From: Circinella minor
Lineage: Eukaryota > Mucoromycota > Mucoromycetes > Mucorales > Lichtheimiaceae
Direction of reading: 5' to 3'
Length of the DNA stretch: 64,000 bases
Assembly: GCA_016758965.1 (NCBI GenBank)
Contig: JAEPRB010000055.1
Span: 1-64,000, forward strand
Shown: positions 1-12,452 of the stretch, one piece after another
Layout of the letters: every line of letters starts with the position of its first letter
How positions within the stretch are numbered: position 1 is the stretch's first letter
The notes under the pieces: generated by a model
What the model saw: only the letters and a program-made list of their open reading frames with translations
What the model was told of the DNA's origin: nothing
The model's database searches: none
Translations under genes and position numbers: made by a program

Positions 1-2
1 CT

Positions 3-179
3 TCTTCGCCTCTCCCACACTCTATTTCTTATGCTAGCTCTAGCTTTTCCCCATACTGGGGTTTTTCAGCTATTGCCACAACCCCCATATCACTTTGTAA
101 ATATTATTATTCTTCTCATTCTGTACCGCAAGGAAGCGACCATATACCCATAGGTGCAGGTCAATCTAGTCTTCCATAA
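3..179 (+). CDS. Possible C-terminal end of a gene cut by the left edge
   Basis: An open frame enters from the left edge and runs 58 codons to TAA at 177-179. The peptide is rich in Ser, Pro and Tyr (for example SISYASSSFSPYWGFS) and matches no family I recognise. Base composition is less AT-rich than the DNA that follows, and AT-rich sequence of the 3'-UTR kind (AATAAAAATAAAT) starts right after the stop. With no start and no known motif this may be chance; frame 1 is also open for part of the stretch. Confidence 0.3.
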   Translation, partial: SSPLPHSISYASSSFSPYWGFSAIATTPISLCKYYYSSHSVPQGSDHIPIGAGQSSLP

Positions 180-1769
180 TAAAAATAAATTTTAAACTAC
201 ATCATTCTCAATGACAAACTTCTGTTCATTACACACAACTTCGTCATATATATGAATAATTCTTATGATCTTTTATATTATTCTCCTTATATATTATTCT
301 CATTACTTTCTTTTTATTTTCTCTATTATTTTTATATATTCTTTTTACTCTTTTTCTTTTTTTTTTCCAAGGGGGGATAACGTGGCAGTAGCCTCTTTCC
401 TATTTAGGCATCTTCATAAATATATATTATTATCCTCCCCTCATCATAATAAAGTTTCAGGACTTTCTTATATTATAACTTATACCTCTCATATAATTGT
501 TACACTAGCCCTCACGAACCTCACGAACCTCGCGAATCTATTTCATATTTGGAAATTCATGTCACAATAATCCTCGCGAACCTCGCGAATATTTCCCATG
601 GTGTTGTAGCTTGTTCCTCTACAATAGAAAATGTTGCTTCTGTTCTTGTTGAAACCATATAGCTGACAACTGTTCAGTATGTGATGGAATATTATAGATA
701 TTCTCGATAAATGTGGATGATCGCTGGTATTAAACAAATAAAGGGTATTTAATAGAAGAATAGCAGTGTTATTATCTTCACTTGAGGGAGGATTATGAAA
801 GGTTAACTTCTTTTGTTTTTTGTCTTTTTCAGTAGGACGACCCCATTTATCATTGAACTTGAAATTTCCCATTGAGAAAAAAAACTAATCGCAAAAGTAA
901 AAGGGTTTAAATGGAGTTGAATGTATATTTGGAAAAAAAGAGGAAGAATGTAAAAGTTACTTTAAAGCTCTTATAAACCAAAACTAAAAAACTCTTTAGT
1001 AATGTTATTTCTTCCAGGAACAAATTAAATTAAGCTCTTTCATGCGACCTAAACCTAAAGGATAAATAATTAACTTCTCTACCCAGACATGTCTCATATT
1101 TATTAAAATCGGGTTTCATTGGTTTAAACAGCTAATTTTATTAAAATGTAATGTGATTGGCTTAAGTAGCCCCACCTACGTTATCCGTGCCAAAAAGCTG
1201 GTAAACGGTGTTACAAGCTTTTTTTACAAGGATCGTTGGGAGTGCTCTTATGCTGAGGAAACCCAAAAAACTAGTTCCAGGAGATTCAGGAGTCTTTTAT
1301 ACACCCAACCCCCGAATTTCCTTTCTTTGAACCACCTGTACAGTTAGAGACCGTACTGAAATCAGATCATCCCAATAGAAGGGGCGCTTATTTGTACGAA
1401 ATGTGAATAATGACTATATGTCAGACTGTTAAGAGCCATTACTGTGAAAGATGAAGCAAGAAAACAGTAAGTGAATCATTGTAAATTCTACTGTTCGTGT
1501 TGTAATAACAATTCCTCTTTGCACACACATTCATTCAGCTTTGCCCTTTTTTCCCCTGGGTCCCAATTTTATGTGTACTTGGGTAGTGATAACAAAAATA
1601 ATCAGACACCGGATATTGTACATAATAAATATATGTAGATATTAGTTTATAGTTTATTTTAATGCCATAATAAATATAAGTGCTGGAGTTGTTTTTACAC
1701 TTTATTCAAAGAGAAGTTTCAATAATACATTTGTAAGAGAAACTAGAACCTTTCTATATGAAATCAAAC
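180..1769. other. Intergenic, AT-rich, no supportable gene
   Basis: The stretch holds pyrimidine-rich DNA (265-370), a cluster of 9-bp repeats at about 510-590 and an isolated minus-strand open frame at 543-872 of unknown meaning. From 1150 to 1350 there is a somewhat GC-richer patch with no recognisable protein. The last 100 bases are probably the 3' UTR of the kinase gene, which is transcribed leftward. Confidence 0.5.
505..595. repeat. Short direct repeats of CCTCRCGAA
   Basis: The 9-mer CCTCACGAA or CCTCGCGAA occurs three times in tandem at about 510-537 and twice more at about 572-590, separated by about 35 bp. The TCGCGA core is itself palindromic. These CpG-rich units stand out in an AT-rich background. 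Confidence 0.6.
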
Positions 1770-4626
1770 CTATTTTGACTGGTTTGATTCTAGTGCTGTT
1801 GCAGCAGCTACAGGAAGTTGTTTATATAATTCTTCAATAGAAGGAAATTTACTTTCAAAGTCTGAAACATCCATGGTTGTATTACGAGATGGCTTTATTG
1901 GTGATAATTGTGCTGTTGGTGTTGCTGCTATTGTCGTTTCTGGTGATCCAGTTAATGACGTTGCTGCAGAAGAAGGCGTTGTATTTCGTGCGACACGGAA
2001 ACGTGCTGGTTTAGGTGGAGGTGCGGGTTTATTGGCAGAAGAGTGGGAAGGTTTTAGTGATGAACTAAGGCTACTAGCCATTGTAATTGAATGACCATTT
2101 GTTATTGAGGGTGATGATGTTGAAGTAGAAGACGGTGCTCCTTCAACACTCATTTTTAATGCGTTCAATCGTGCTTCAATACTAGATGATACATTGTTTC
2201 GCAATACGGGAAGTTCATCCGTTTTTTTGGTAGTACTCGTTGTGATAGATGGTAAGGCATCATTGTTCTTGAACGATGATGATGATAGATTAGATTGAGA
2301 AGATTGCTGTTGATTACTTTTTCTAAAATTATCGTTGATACTAGAAGAATCTATTTTCGGCGATAATTTTTGTCGTTGCCATGCTGATGATTCGTTATTA
2401 TTATCATCCATCAGATGGTCAAATAACTGGCTTTGTAATGGTTTCGTATTGTTGTTCTTTCCGCTTAAATGGTTGGATAAATGTTTATGACTATTACACT
2501 TACTGGTTTCTGGTGATGACGAGGTCGAAGTAGCTGCTGCTGAAATATCGGACGATTTGTGTTGCTGTGTCGGTTGGAAATCAGAGTCAAATGTCATACT
2601 ATTGCGAACATTTTGTTGATCGTTCTCGATAGCTTTCAAGTTATGTTCGTTCAATGCAAATGCATCCTCAATGTCAGCAGAGGATGATTGGTTGTGTTGT
2701 GCAGATAGCCCAGTTGTGCTTGTTGCTATTGCTGTATTAGAGCTTCCAATTTGAGATGGATCAAAAGGATCAAAAGTCTTATGCTGTTGCTGTTGTTGAT
2801 CAGATATGGAGTCAGTTTTCGAATGTCGAACTGGGCGTCCACGTCTCATAGGAATAATATCGGGTACTTGTTGTGGCGGTGTTGGTAACCTTTCAAAAAT
2901 AGCTGACGGGCTTCCTGTTTGTGAACTTGGTCTTTGTGGTGGTTCAGATTGAGTTTTCTGATCAGGATAAATCTATAAAAAATCATTCTCTATTAATGTG
3001 AAATTTCTTTTTGTTGCCTACACCTATATCAAAATCGATATAAAATAATAACGTACGTTTCTTATTGGACATTCCACACCTCGTAATTGACATACAGCTT
3101 TTAATACTTGATAAACATTAGGTCGTTGGTATTGGTTTTCTTGCAATAATGAAACAATCAGTCGTTTCAATCCTTCTGAAAAGTGGGGTTGACTTGGAAT
3201 CGAATATCGTGCATTCAATATAGCAAGTTGACCCTGTTCTTCGAAAGGTGTGGTATAGTAACATAATTTATATAAGAAAACACCAAGTGCCTAGGAACAA
3301 TATAAAATCATTCGCCTTGTTAACACTATACTGCTTTTGCTATTTCTGCATTCGAAGAGAAACCATTCAGTTTATATAGAATTTGCTTACCCAGATATCT
3401 CCTTTTTCATTTATTGGTTTTCTTTGGTATATATCGATCATTTCAGGTGCACGATATTGGAGTGTCGTATGCCGTTGAATATCATCTTCAATTTTTTGGA
3501 TTTCTTGTAAATTTGTTGGAACAAAATCACCTTTGGATAAAGCAGCTGAACCAAAATCACAGAGTTTATAGTGATCCTGCGATAAAATCAAAATGTTTTC
3601 CACCTATTTTTTTAACGGTAATCCATTAATTTATGTGTCACTTCTTGTCAGTTGTAACTCTTCAAAAGTCAGCATATATTCTTACCTTCAAATCTCTATG
3701 TAAAACAGGTGGATTACAATAATGCATATATGCTAGTGCCTAATAATAATGCAAAAAAAAAAGAAAAGAAAACAGAATAGATCAAAATCAATGTAAGAAC
3801 TTGGAATAAAAGACTATTTTTTTTTTTTACTTTGATAAGCACATACCTCACAAACATCACTGAATATTTTTAGCACTTCAGATTCAGTTAAACGCTGTTG
3901 TAATCGTCTATTCATAAGATCAATGACACCGCCACCTATTATCACTAACGTTTAATAACCAAAAGTAAAAGTATACTCTATAACATATAGCATGGATCAA
4001 TCCACACTCAAAAGTAAAAGTGATTAAAATAACTTAAATTACCTGGGCAATATTCCATTAAAATCAATGCTTCAAATCCACCAGAAGGAAGCGGATCGAT
4101 TCGTGAAGCGTAATATCTTGTTATATTTTTATGATCTCCTAATCGTCTCTATCAGTGATAAAAAGTAATGTAAGTTTTAAAGAAAGGGGTGTGTGTGTGT
4201 GTTTGGTTCTTGGTATATATATATATATATATACTTACCATAAATGCTATTTCTTTTTCTACGGTTCTAAGTCTTTCGTTATCTGGTACTGCCACTCGTT
4301 TCAAAACAACATAACCTGATTTACCCTCAATCCTTGCAAGATAGACATGGGCATAACCACCTAGTTGCAAAAATAAAATAAAATTTAATAAAATTTCGTT
4401 TCTATGGTTTTCACATTGTATGACTGTTTATAAATATACCTTCAGCAATGAAGTTATGCACAATGACCTGATACTTTTGTACTTGAACACGAGTCCCATT
4501 AGGCATGGCACCAGGAGGTAACTGAGGAGTATTATTGGTATCAATACCAACAGGTACCGGCGGTAATGTTTGGCCTATCGATTGTTGTTCTGGTATACGA
4601 GGATGACGTACTGGGGATTGATGCAT
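1770..4626 (-). CDS. NAK-family (Ark1/Prk1/AAK1-type) serine/threonine protein kinase
   Basis: Eight exons join in frame (4626-4440, 4360-4239, 4148-4043, 3935-3847, 3739-3686, 3603-3391, 3290-3057, 2972-1770) to give 735 aa. The kinase domain starts with the loop EGGYAHVYLA (about 62-71). It has the ATP-binding Lys 83 in VVLKRV, the catalytic HRDLK (182-186), the metal-binding DFG (202-204) and the APE-like RAPEM followed by DIW. The glycine loop EGG-A, the DFGSA after HRDLK and the compact C-lobe are typical of NAK kinases. In yeast these phosphorylate endocytic adaptors and actin-patch proteins. Residues 336-735 are low-complexity Ser/Gln/Asn with the proline motif PAPPPKPARF, a plausible SH3 ligand as in Ark1/Prk1. 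The start is the first ATG upstream of the conserved domain. It is divergent from the GUCD1-like gene. Family assignment is firm; the orthologue is not resolved. Confidence 0.93.
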
Positions 4627-5661
4627 TCTTTATTTGTTATATCCCGGGATATTAAGGGTTTGAAAGTTTTTTCAGAATGAAATATTGACAGTAGAAGTGA
4701 GAAGATTGGGATGAACAAGGGAAGGGCTGGAACGTTATTCTCTTTTTTTTTTTTTTTTTTACCTTTTTTCACTTCTTTCTTTTTTCGGAACTTGTAGAGT
4801 CAGACTGGGAAGCTTGCTTTTAACTGGGACACACATAAACCTAAAGTTTTGCGGAATTTGTGGTTTTCAATGCGCTTATACACTGGTTTTTTGATCTGAT
4901 CTACTTTTAACTGGTTTCTTCATCATCAAAGTCAAGGCATTTCCTTTTATTTATAATCAATATAAGTAACATAATTAAAAAGTTAATATATAATCTACTC
5001 TGATACTAAAAAAAAAAGAATAACAAATATGAGTTAATGAACGGATAAAATGAGTTAATAACTTATTTTGTAATATTTGCCAAGACCATATATTAATTAA
5101 CAATAATATAGTTGCCAATAACTATCCATTCTTTTGAATAGCATTCCATTATACTTATAAATGTGATATTTATAACACACCCTGTTTCTTATTCTTTATG
5201 AAAGTAATAATGTTAATAGATCGTAATAAATATTGATAGTCGAATTATGTATCATGGACAGTGTGTACTCTAAATAATAATCAACTATGCTGTAGTCTGT
5301 AAATAAATGTAATTTACAATTATGATAATAAGACTAAATTTAATCCGTTGTGTTCTAAAAGACGTATGTGGTAATAAAAATTGCTTTTGCATTAATACCA
5401 TCAATTAACAAATCTTATTGATAAAGTGCGAGGATTGCACATGCATTCTATCGCCCATTACTGTGTTTTTCGTTGTCATGGTAACACTTTACATGACAAC
5501 GTCAAGTGGTTGTCACCTAAAAGTATTATAATTTCAAGAAGCTTTTGGAAAGAATATCATGGGGGGTCGATTTTATGAAATTATAATTCGTTATCCGTCT
5601 CAATACAACCTCGTATATTCTATTCCTTTCGTTTATAATTTTTCATACCACTAATGGTACC
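4627..5661. other. Shared upstream region of two divergent genes
   Basis: This 1.0 kb lies between the kinase and the GUCD1-like gene, which diverge, so it should hold both promoters. It contains a poly-T tract (4741-4760) near the kinase start and a perfect inverted repeat at 5471-5501. No further gene is visible. Confidence 0.6.
5471..5501. promoter_or_regulatory. Perfect 10-bp inverted repeat upstream of the GUCD1-like gene
   Basis: CGTTGTCATG at 5471-5480 is followed after 11 nt by its exact reverse complement CATGACAACG at 5492-5501. It lies 160 nt upstream of the ATG at 5662, where a promoter or 5' UTR element would be. It could be a dimeric protein-binding site or an RNA hairpin. No factor is assigned. 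Confidence 0.4.
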
Positions 5662-6908
5662 ATGGCAAACGGTCAAGAAGTAATCAATTATAGTAATTTC
5701 GAACATCATTGTATACCTCACATTATGCAGGTAAAAAAAATTGATCGGTTTTTTCTAAACAATTTACATGCTATTTACATAAATCATAACTTGCTTGATT
5801 CTTATTTATGATAAAGTAGCATTTTGACTGGGATTGTGGGTAAGTAAAAATAAAAAGGAAAGCTTGTTTTGATAAAGACAATATTGTATTTGTCCATCTA
5901 TATCTGATGAAATATAATGGATAATAGGATAGCATCGTTAGCTATGATATTGAAAGGGTTAGGGACTGAGTCAAGTATAGAACAATTAACGGAGGAAATA
6001 CAACTCACGAGTATCTGGACTATCGACTTGGCATTTCTATTACGAAAATATGAACCTGATTTTACATTCTATACAAGTGTTTTTGGTACTCGAGAAGAAT
6101 ATCAAGGTGTGAAATTCTATGAAGCAACTTTTGATCAAGACAAGAAAAGAGTGAATAAACTGTTTGCTAGTGCAAAAAGCTGTTCTGTACACATTGTACG
6201 CATGTAAGTTACTATTATGACTATATATATATGTCAATCATTCAATCAAACCCAATCTTAAAAACAAGAAAAAAAAGCGGAAATCATACAAAAGCTAAGA
6301 TCATCTATGGACATGTATTCAGGAAATTACCGATAGAAGATTATAAGAGGTTCTTATTTAATCGACAATTTGCAATTGTTGCACTTGTCAATGCACGTTT
6401 ACTACATTGTGAACGTTGTGAGGTAAAGAAGGAGAACAAAATAATGTAAATAGAATAAACGGTACATATTTAAGTAAACGACTAAAGCAAATAATCGTAG
6501 GCCGGGAGAGGATGCATGGCATCTCTGTGTGGTCAATTATTTTATAAAATATCCAGTGACGATTATACTGGTATGTCATATGATATATTGAAATTGATAA
6601 TGATGATAAACCATAATGACAGAATGTATATTGTATAAAATGGAATTAGGCCATTATATCGTCTTAATAGGTTATGATCCAACCGAGGACTTGTTTATAT
6701 ATCGAGATCCTGGAATTATGGATGACTATTGTACAATATCAACTGAAGAATTCGACCAAGCACGTCAAGCTGAAGGGACTGATCATGATTGGTATGTATT
6801 ACATACATACATGAAGAATAAGAATGAAAGAATAAAGTGAGACATCTGGATTTATTAAACGGAGTTTTCTTTGCCTCCTGTTTTTTTAGTATTGTTGTCA
6901 AGTTATGA
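5662..6908 (+). CDS. GUCD1-like protein (guanylylate cyclase 2 / peptidase C39-like domain)
   Basis: Seven exons (5662-5730, 5820-5839, 5928-6203, 6323-6422, 6501-6570, 6650-6791, 6890-6908) splice to 231 aa. The protein carries the Guanylate_cyc_2 (GUCD1) signature: PHIMQHFDWDCGIASLAMIL near the start (Cys 29), then LLNxRxLxHCERC-like residues, GHYIVLIGYDP and YRDPG, and the closing GTDHDCIVVKL. In this C39-like fold the WDCG Cys and the GHY His resemble a papain-like dyad; biochemical function in fungi is unknown, and cyclase activity was reported only for plant homologues. The second exon is just 20 nt. The start ATG sits in an ideal ACCATGG context; a second, out-of-frame ATG lies 8 nt upstream. 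Confidence 0.88.
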
Positions 6909-7368
6909 TCATGGAACAAAGAAATATTTATTACTATACCCTTTCATACCTCATGCTTCAGCCTCTTCATCGTTTATATAATAAAGTATTGCTATATGTT
7001 CGGTATGCTTCACCGAACTTTTTTAAATTGATTGATTTTTTTATCGTTACATAATTCTTTTTCTGTAAGGAGAAAGAAAGACGGATCTTCATACAGCAAA
7101 AAAAAAAAGCAGAATGTTGATGGTCCCGAGTCGATACTCAAGGTTGTATTTGCCACTCTAGTAAGAACTGCTCCGATCGAAAAAATAAATAAAAAAAATC
7201 AGCACTGTGTTACGTGATACGCTGGTTTTTTTTTTTTTTCACAAACGCGAATCTTTTTTTGGTGCGTTTATCTTCTCCCGTCCTCCCCTTTTTAAGCTTT
7301 TTTTTTTTACCCTTGGTTGTAAACACCAACTTCTTTTTTCTTTTACTTCCTTCTTCATCATACACACA
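6909..7368. other. Intergenic; promoter of HMG-CoA synthase
   Basis: The first part is 3' flank of the GUCD1-like gene. The last 170 nt before ATG 7369 are T- and C-rich tracts (TTTTTTTTT, TTCTTCATCATACACACA), typical of a strongly expressed fungal gene. No gene is seen. Confidence 0.5.
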
Positions 7369-9398
7369 ATGACTCAATCCAGCTTTGAACACTATCCTCA
7401 AAATGTTGGCATTTTGGCCATGGATATGTATTTCCCTTCCAGAGTATGTGGTTTTACATTTATATATTTCTGTTATATATTTCTTGCCATAGAACAATTT
7501 TGTCTTATCAACTCTTATGAATAGTGTGTCGAACAATCCGAAATGGAAACCTTTGATGGTGTTAGTTCTGGCAAGTACACCATCGGTTTAGGTCAAGAAA
7601 AGATGGCTTTTATTGATGACCGTGAAGACATTCAATCCATTTGTTTGACTGGTAAGTTGCTTTGTCTTTTTTTTTGTTCATCTGAAAACTAGATTGTTGT
7701 TTATGAAGCACAATTATCTCTGTTTTTTGTCAGTTATATGAGGAAAAAAGATATGGAAGTGTTCTTGTTATTATTTTTATTAACATGTGCTGGTCTCACA
7801 CTATATCTAGCTGTACAATCTTTGATGGAAAAGTATAATTACTCTTATAATGATATTGGTCGTTTGGAAGTGGGTACTGAAACAATTATTGACAAGTCCA
7901 AATCTGTCAAGACCACTTTGATGACTTTGTTCGCTGAACATGGCAATACCGAAATTGAAGGTATTGATACTACCAATGCATGCTATGGTGGTTTCAGTGC
8001 CTTCTCCAATGCTGTTAACTGGGTTGAATCTTCTTCGTGGGATGGTCGTAAGGCTATTGTCATTGCTGGTGATTTGGCCTTGTATGCTTCAGGTGCTGCT
8101 CGTCCTACTTCAGGTGCTGGTGTTGTTGCCATGGTGATTGGTCCCAATGCTCCCATCGTTTTAGAACGAGGTAATGAAAAAATAATTCATTGTTATCAAT
8201 TTGTTAAGGGGAATGGTGCAGAGAAAAAAAGATACTAGTGTGATTAAAAATGGCAAAAAGGAGACTATAGAGTATGTGCACGGGAAAGAAATGATGCACA
8301 ATTTCATTGTCATGTTGAGGGGGGCCAGAAAAAAATCAAGCTTTTGTTTATTGACTCATAAACTTTATTTTGTGTAATAAAGGTCTCCGTAGTACCCATA
8401 TGGAACATGCTTATGACTTTTATAAGCCTGATATGCATTCTGAATACCCTGTTGTCGATGGTAAATTTTCTAACGTTTGCTACCTTCGTGCATTCGATAC
8501 TTGCTATAACCGTTATATGACTCGTCTTGGAAAGCAATTAAACAAGGAGCATCCTAGTATGGATGATATTGATTATGTCGTTTGCCATTCGCCTTATGCT
8601 AAACTCGTTAACAAGTCATTTGCTCGTGCTGTAAGTTCTTTTTTTTGAGGTGGAAAAGATATGAGAAATGAAACCTTTTTTCGGCATGGTTGCAGTTATG
8701 AGATCAAAGATATTTATTTTGCATTATCAATTATTGAATTGAATTATTTTTGATTATTATAGTCATACAACGATTATTTGCAAGATCGTGAAAATGAAAA
8801 GTATGCTCCCATCCAACAATTTGTGGAATTGACATATGGTGAATCATTGGAAAACCGTGATTTAGAAAAGGCCTGTGTTGCTTTCTCCAAGGCCGGTTAT
8901 GCACAAAAGGTTGGTCCTGCTGCCTTTGCCCCCAAACAAATCGGTAATATGTATACTGCTGCTGTGTGGGCCGGTCTTGCCTCCCTTGTATCCGAAGTTG
9001 ACTCTGAAACTCTTCAAGGCAAGCGTGTCTTACTGTATTCTTATGGTTCTGGTTTGGCTGCCTCTATGGTTTCCTTCCGTATCAACAGTAACACTTCTGA
9101 TATCAAGGAGAAATTGAACTTGCGTGAACGTTTAGCTGCTCGTACTCATTCCAAACCGGAGGAGTTTGCAGAAGTATGTGTAACATAATATTTCAAAAAA
9201 AGGGGGGGAAATTGGTTTATAATTATTATTTTTACTCACATCAATTGATTAAACAAATAGGCTATGCAAATTCGTGAATCCACTCATAATGCTTGTGATT
9301 ATAGCCCTGTTGGTAGTTTGGATCATATCGCATCTGGTGTTTATTATATCGAAAAGATTGATGACAAGTGGAGACGTTTCTATAAGCGCAAGGACTAA
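7369..9398 (+). CDS. ERG13: Hydroxymethylglutaryl-CoA synthase
   Basis: Six exons (7369-7443, 7525-7651, 7811-8170, 8383-8630, 8763-9173, 9261-9398) give 452 aa, the usual size. The enzyme condenses acetyl-CoA with acetoacetyl-CoA to HMG-CoA in the mevalonate pathway that feeds sterols and, in zygomycetes, carotenoids. Visible landmarks are the general acid Glu in [11 protein letters not shown] (Glu 91), the nucleophile Cys 125 in [47 protein letters not shown], and His 256 in [10 protein letters not shown]. The C terminus has the typical [16 protein letters not shown] strand ([15 protein letters not shown]). The short N terminus shows no targeting peptide, as expected for the cytosolic enzyme. 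It is tail to tail with NOG1. Confidence 0.97.
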
Positions 9399-9879
9399 TT
9401 TATTTAAGTAAAATGTTTCCCACCTCCCTTCATAACTTCCCAATTCATCCGCAACAATTACACCTTGCCATTTCACTTATTACTGATAAACAAACAACGC
9501 ATTTACATATATAATAAGCTTATGCATAACGTTTTGATCACACATCCGTTTTTTTTTGTTTTTCCTTTTTCTTTCGTTTAATTTAACTTCCACTTAATAA
9601 TAATAATAATAAAAATCCCATTTTAATGTTTTATAAAAATTGATTTTTGATAGTAGTTAGTAACAAATGGTTTTTAATATATAAGAATAATAAAAGAAAA
9701 AGATGCGATATATATATATATTTGTATCATGGATGCAAGTTAAAAATAGAAAAAGAAAGAAAAACGAAAAAATACACATTATTTTTTTAAAAAGACAAAT
9801 TGAAAGACATTAGAAAAAGGGAATGAGATTAAAAAAAACGGAATTGAAATAAAAATTAAGAAAGGTGCTTTTTTCTTTT
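9399..9879. other. Convergent 3' flanks of HMG-CoA synthase and NOG1
   Basis: This 481-bp AT-rich spacer between two converging genes contains AATAAT repeats and AATAAAAA at about 9600, a plausible polyadenylation signal for the plus-strand gene. No gene is seen. Confidence 0.6.
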
Positions 9880-12306
9880 TTATCGTCGATCGCGAGAACC
9901 CATGGAAGTCTTGCCACTGAATAAATGTTTTGGCATCTTGGTTTGAATATTACGATCTGCTTCACCACGTTTACCCATCTTATTATTTTGAACTTGGTTC
10001 AATTTCTTTTGTTTATCAGCTTCCTTCTTTTGCTTGACATTACGGAAACCAAGGTTACTCATTTCACGAGTAACAACTTCATCTCGAACAGCAGCATCAG
10101 CATCCTTGACTGCTTCATCAGGAATAGCTTCTGCACGAGTACGTTTACGACCTACAGCACTGGCACGAGTACGTTCTACAGCAGCATTTGCATCAATACC
10201 CATTTTACTCAAATGATCGTTCATTTCATCCACAGTGGCATTCTATTTGAGACAAATATTTTTTTTATATTGATTAATATCTCACATATGTTATTATCAT
10301 TTCGAAACGTGAACAAAAGCCTTTCTCTTTCTTTTATTTACCTTAGCAAGAACCTTCTTAGGAACAATAGCAGTCTTACTACCGCGTGCTGTACGATGAG
10401 CTTGTACAATAAGTTTCTTACGTTCACGAATAGCATCGGCAGTGTTTCGAAGTTCCTCTTCTTCCTCATCCATCTAATATAAAAAAGAACCAATTAACAC
10501 ATATATACAATATAATACAACACGATTCATTATATATATATATACTTACGATAGGTTCATTATTATCATAAAATCCTTCTTTTTCAAGACGTTCTTCTTC
10601 ACGTTCAAGTGCTTCCAATTTCTCTTCAATTTCTGGATCGATAAAGTCAGCAACATTATGACCTTCCCAAAGTTCAGGAATAGTATCATATTTCCAATCT
10701 TCATCACCAAGCAAGTATTTCTTCTTGACATCTACACTGTAAACACCAGCACCACCAGCTTCTACTTCAAGATCCTTCTCCAACTTAGGTCTGTTGGGAT
10801 CGTTAGGATCATATTTCGTCTTGCTCAAGGCACCATCAGGAATATTTGGCAAACGAGCCTAATAATAATAAATAGAATGAAGAACCACACTTAGTAAGTA
10901 ATATGTAGCATTTTTAAAAAATATAATAATACTATATGAAAAAAAAAAAACTTACAATTCCATCTCTGGCAGTAGGTGTAGCAAGATGAATCTTGTTGAT
11001 AACATCATTGATCTTATTACCGGACATTTTCATTTCAACACGAGCAGCCAATAACTTATCACATGCACTATTACGAACATCCATAACACCTTCTTCATTA
11101 TAACATGACATAGTCAATACAGTGGCATTATCTTGATTCATAATTTCTTCGATCAAAGCACGTTGTTCAGCAGGGAGATCTTCAGGTCTGACTTGATCAA
11201 TTTTGTTAATGACAAGAACAATAGGTTTGTTGGCAAAAAGTGGTTTAATGTTATGGAAAAGTTTAACCTATAATATAAATATACAATAAAAAAGTGAGTA
11301 ACTTTTTTCACTGACTTGCTTTTTTTCCCCTTAATTTTTATTTACCTGATCCTCGATGCTATAACCACATTGTTCAGATAAATCCATAAAATACATAATA
11401 GCAGAACGCAAATGAGCCATAGCAGTAATAGATTGCATCTCAATAGTATTACGTTCTTCTAAAGGATGATCTAAAATACCAGGAGTATCAATGACTTGCC
11501 ATCGCATATACTTATAATCCATATGACCGACAAACAAAGATTTGGTGGTAAATGCATAAGGTTGAACATCGACATCAGCGCGAGTAATTTTGTTGATGAA
11601 ACTGGATTTGCCGACATTTGGATAACCACAAATCAACAATGTACGAGTATTGGGATCAATGGACGGAAGACGAGATAAATGTTGTCGAACTTGTTCCAAG
11701 TAAGCTAAACTATCTTTTTGACGTTTCATAATGGTAGCCATTCTAAGAATAATAATAATCAAACGTGTCAGTAAGTATATTTTCTTTATACAATACGTTT
11801 ATTTTATTTATCATTTACCTTCCCAAAGCAGCACGTTTCAATTGTTTACAACGATATAACGAATCACCAAATTTAAGCAAACGAACATAATCTTTTGCTA
11901 CTTGATCAATCAAATGACGAGCAGTGTTGATCTGACCCAAAGCTAACTTGTAATGGTCTTTATCGTATAATACATTCATAAGATCGGCATAGAATGGATG
12001 AACGTCCTAAATAGATTACAAATATATATTATGTTAATACAGGTAGATTTCGAAGGTAAAACAGAAATAAATAAAATAACATACGTCTAATTTTGGGAAT
12101 TCATCCAAAATATTCTTAAATTTCTCTTCAAAACTATCTTGAGTGTATTTGACCTTGCGCATATAAAATTGACGAATACGACCAATGTTATAGTTCTTGC
12201 GAATGACAGTAGGTGTCTTTCTTTGAGTCTTTGACAAGATAATGTCAATAAAGTCGGCGGCCGTTGGCACAGGTTCAATCTTTTTAAAGTTATAAAGTGA
12301 AGACAT
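9880..12306 (-). CDS. NOG1: Nucleolar GTP-binding protein 1 (60S ribosome biogenesis GTPase)
   Basis: Seven exons (12306-12085, 12006-11819, 11742-11346, 11267-10956, 10858-10550, 10473-10342, 10242-9880) give 640 aa, close to the 647 of yeast Nog1. The N-terminal helical part begins [19 protein letters not shown]. The OBG-type GTPase domain shows G1 GYPNVGKSS (176-184), TTKSLFVGH around G2, G3 DTPG (222-225) and G4 NKID (290-293). The NOGCT region includes [16 protein letters not shown] sequence ([17 protein letters not shown]), and the basic C-terminal tail is rich in Lys/Arg. Nog1 binds pre-60S particles in the nucleolus and is required for maturation and Rlp24 release. Confidence 0.97.
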
Positions 12307-12421
12307 TATATATTCTCTTATTTATATGTTTCTATATGTATATATATATAAGTGTGTGTTGGTGTTCGAAGAGTTACTGATCGAAAAGTTAAAAGGGGAG
12401 GGGCCGAGAAGAAAGCACAGC

Positions 12422-12452
<31 letters not shown>

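Noticed and set aside
265..570. Plus-strand open frame of 101 codons
   Set aside because: The translation is almost all Phe, Ile, Tyr and Ser from T-rich DNA and overlaps the 9-mer repeats; it does not look like protein.
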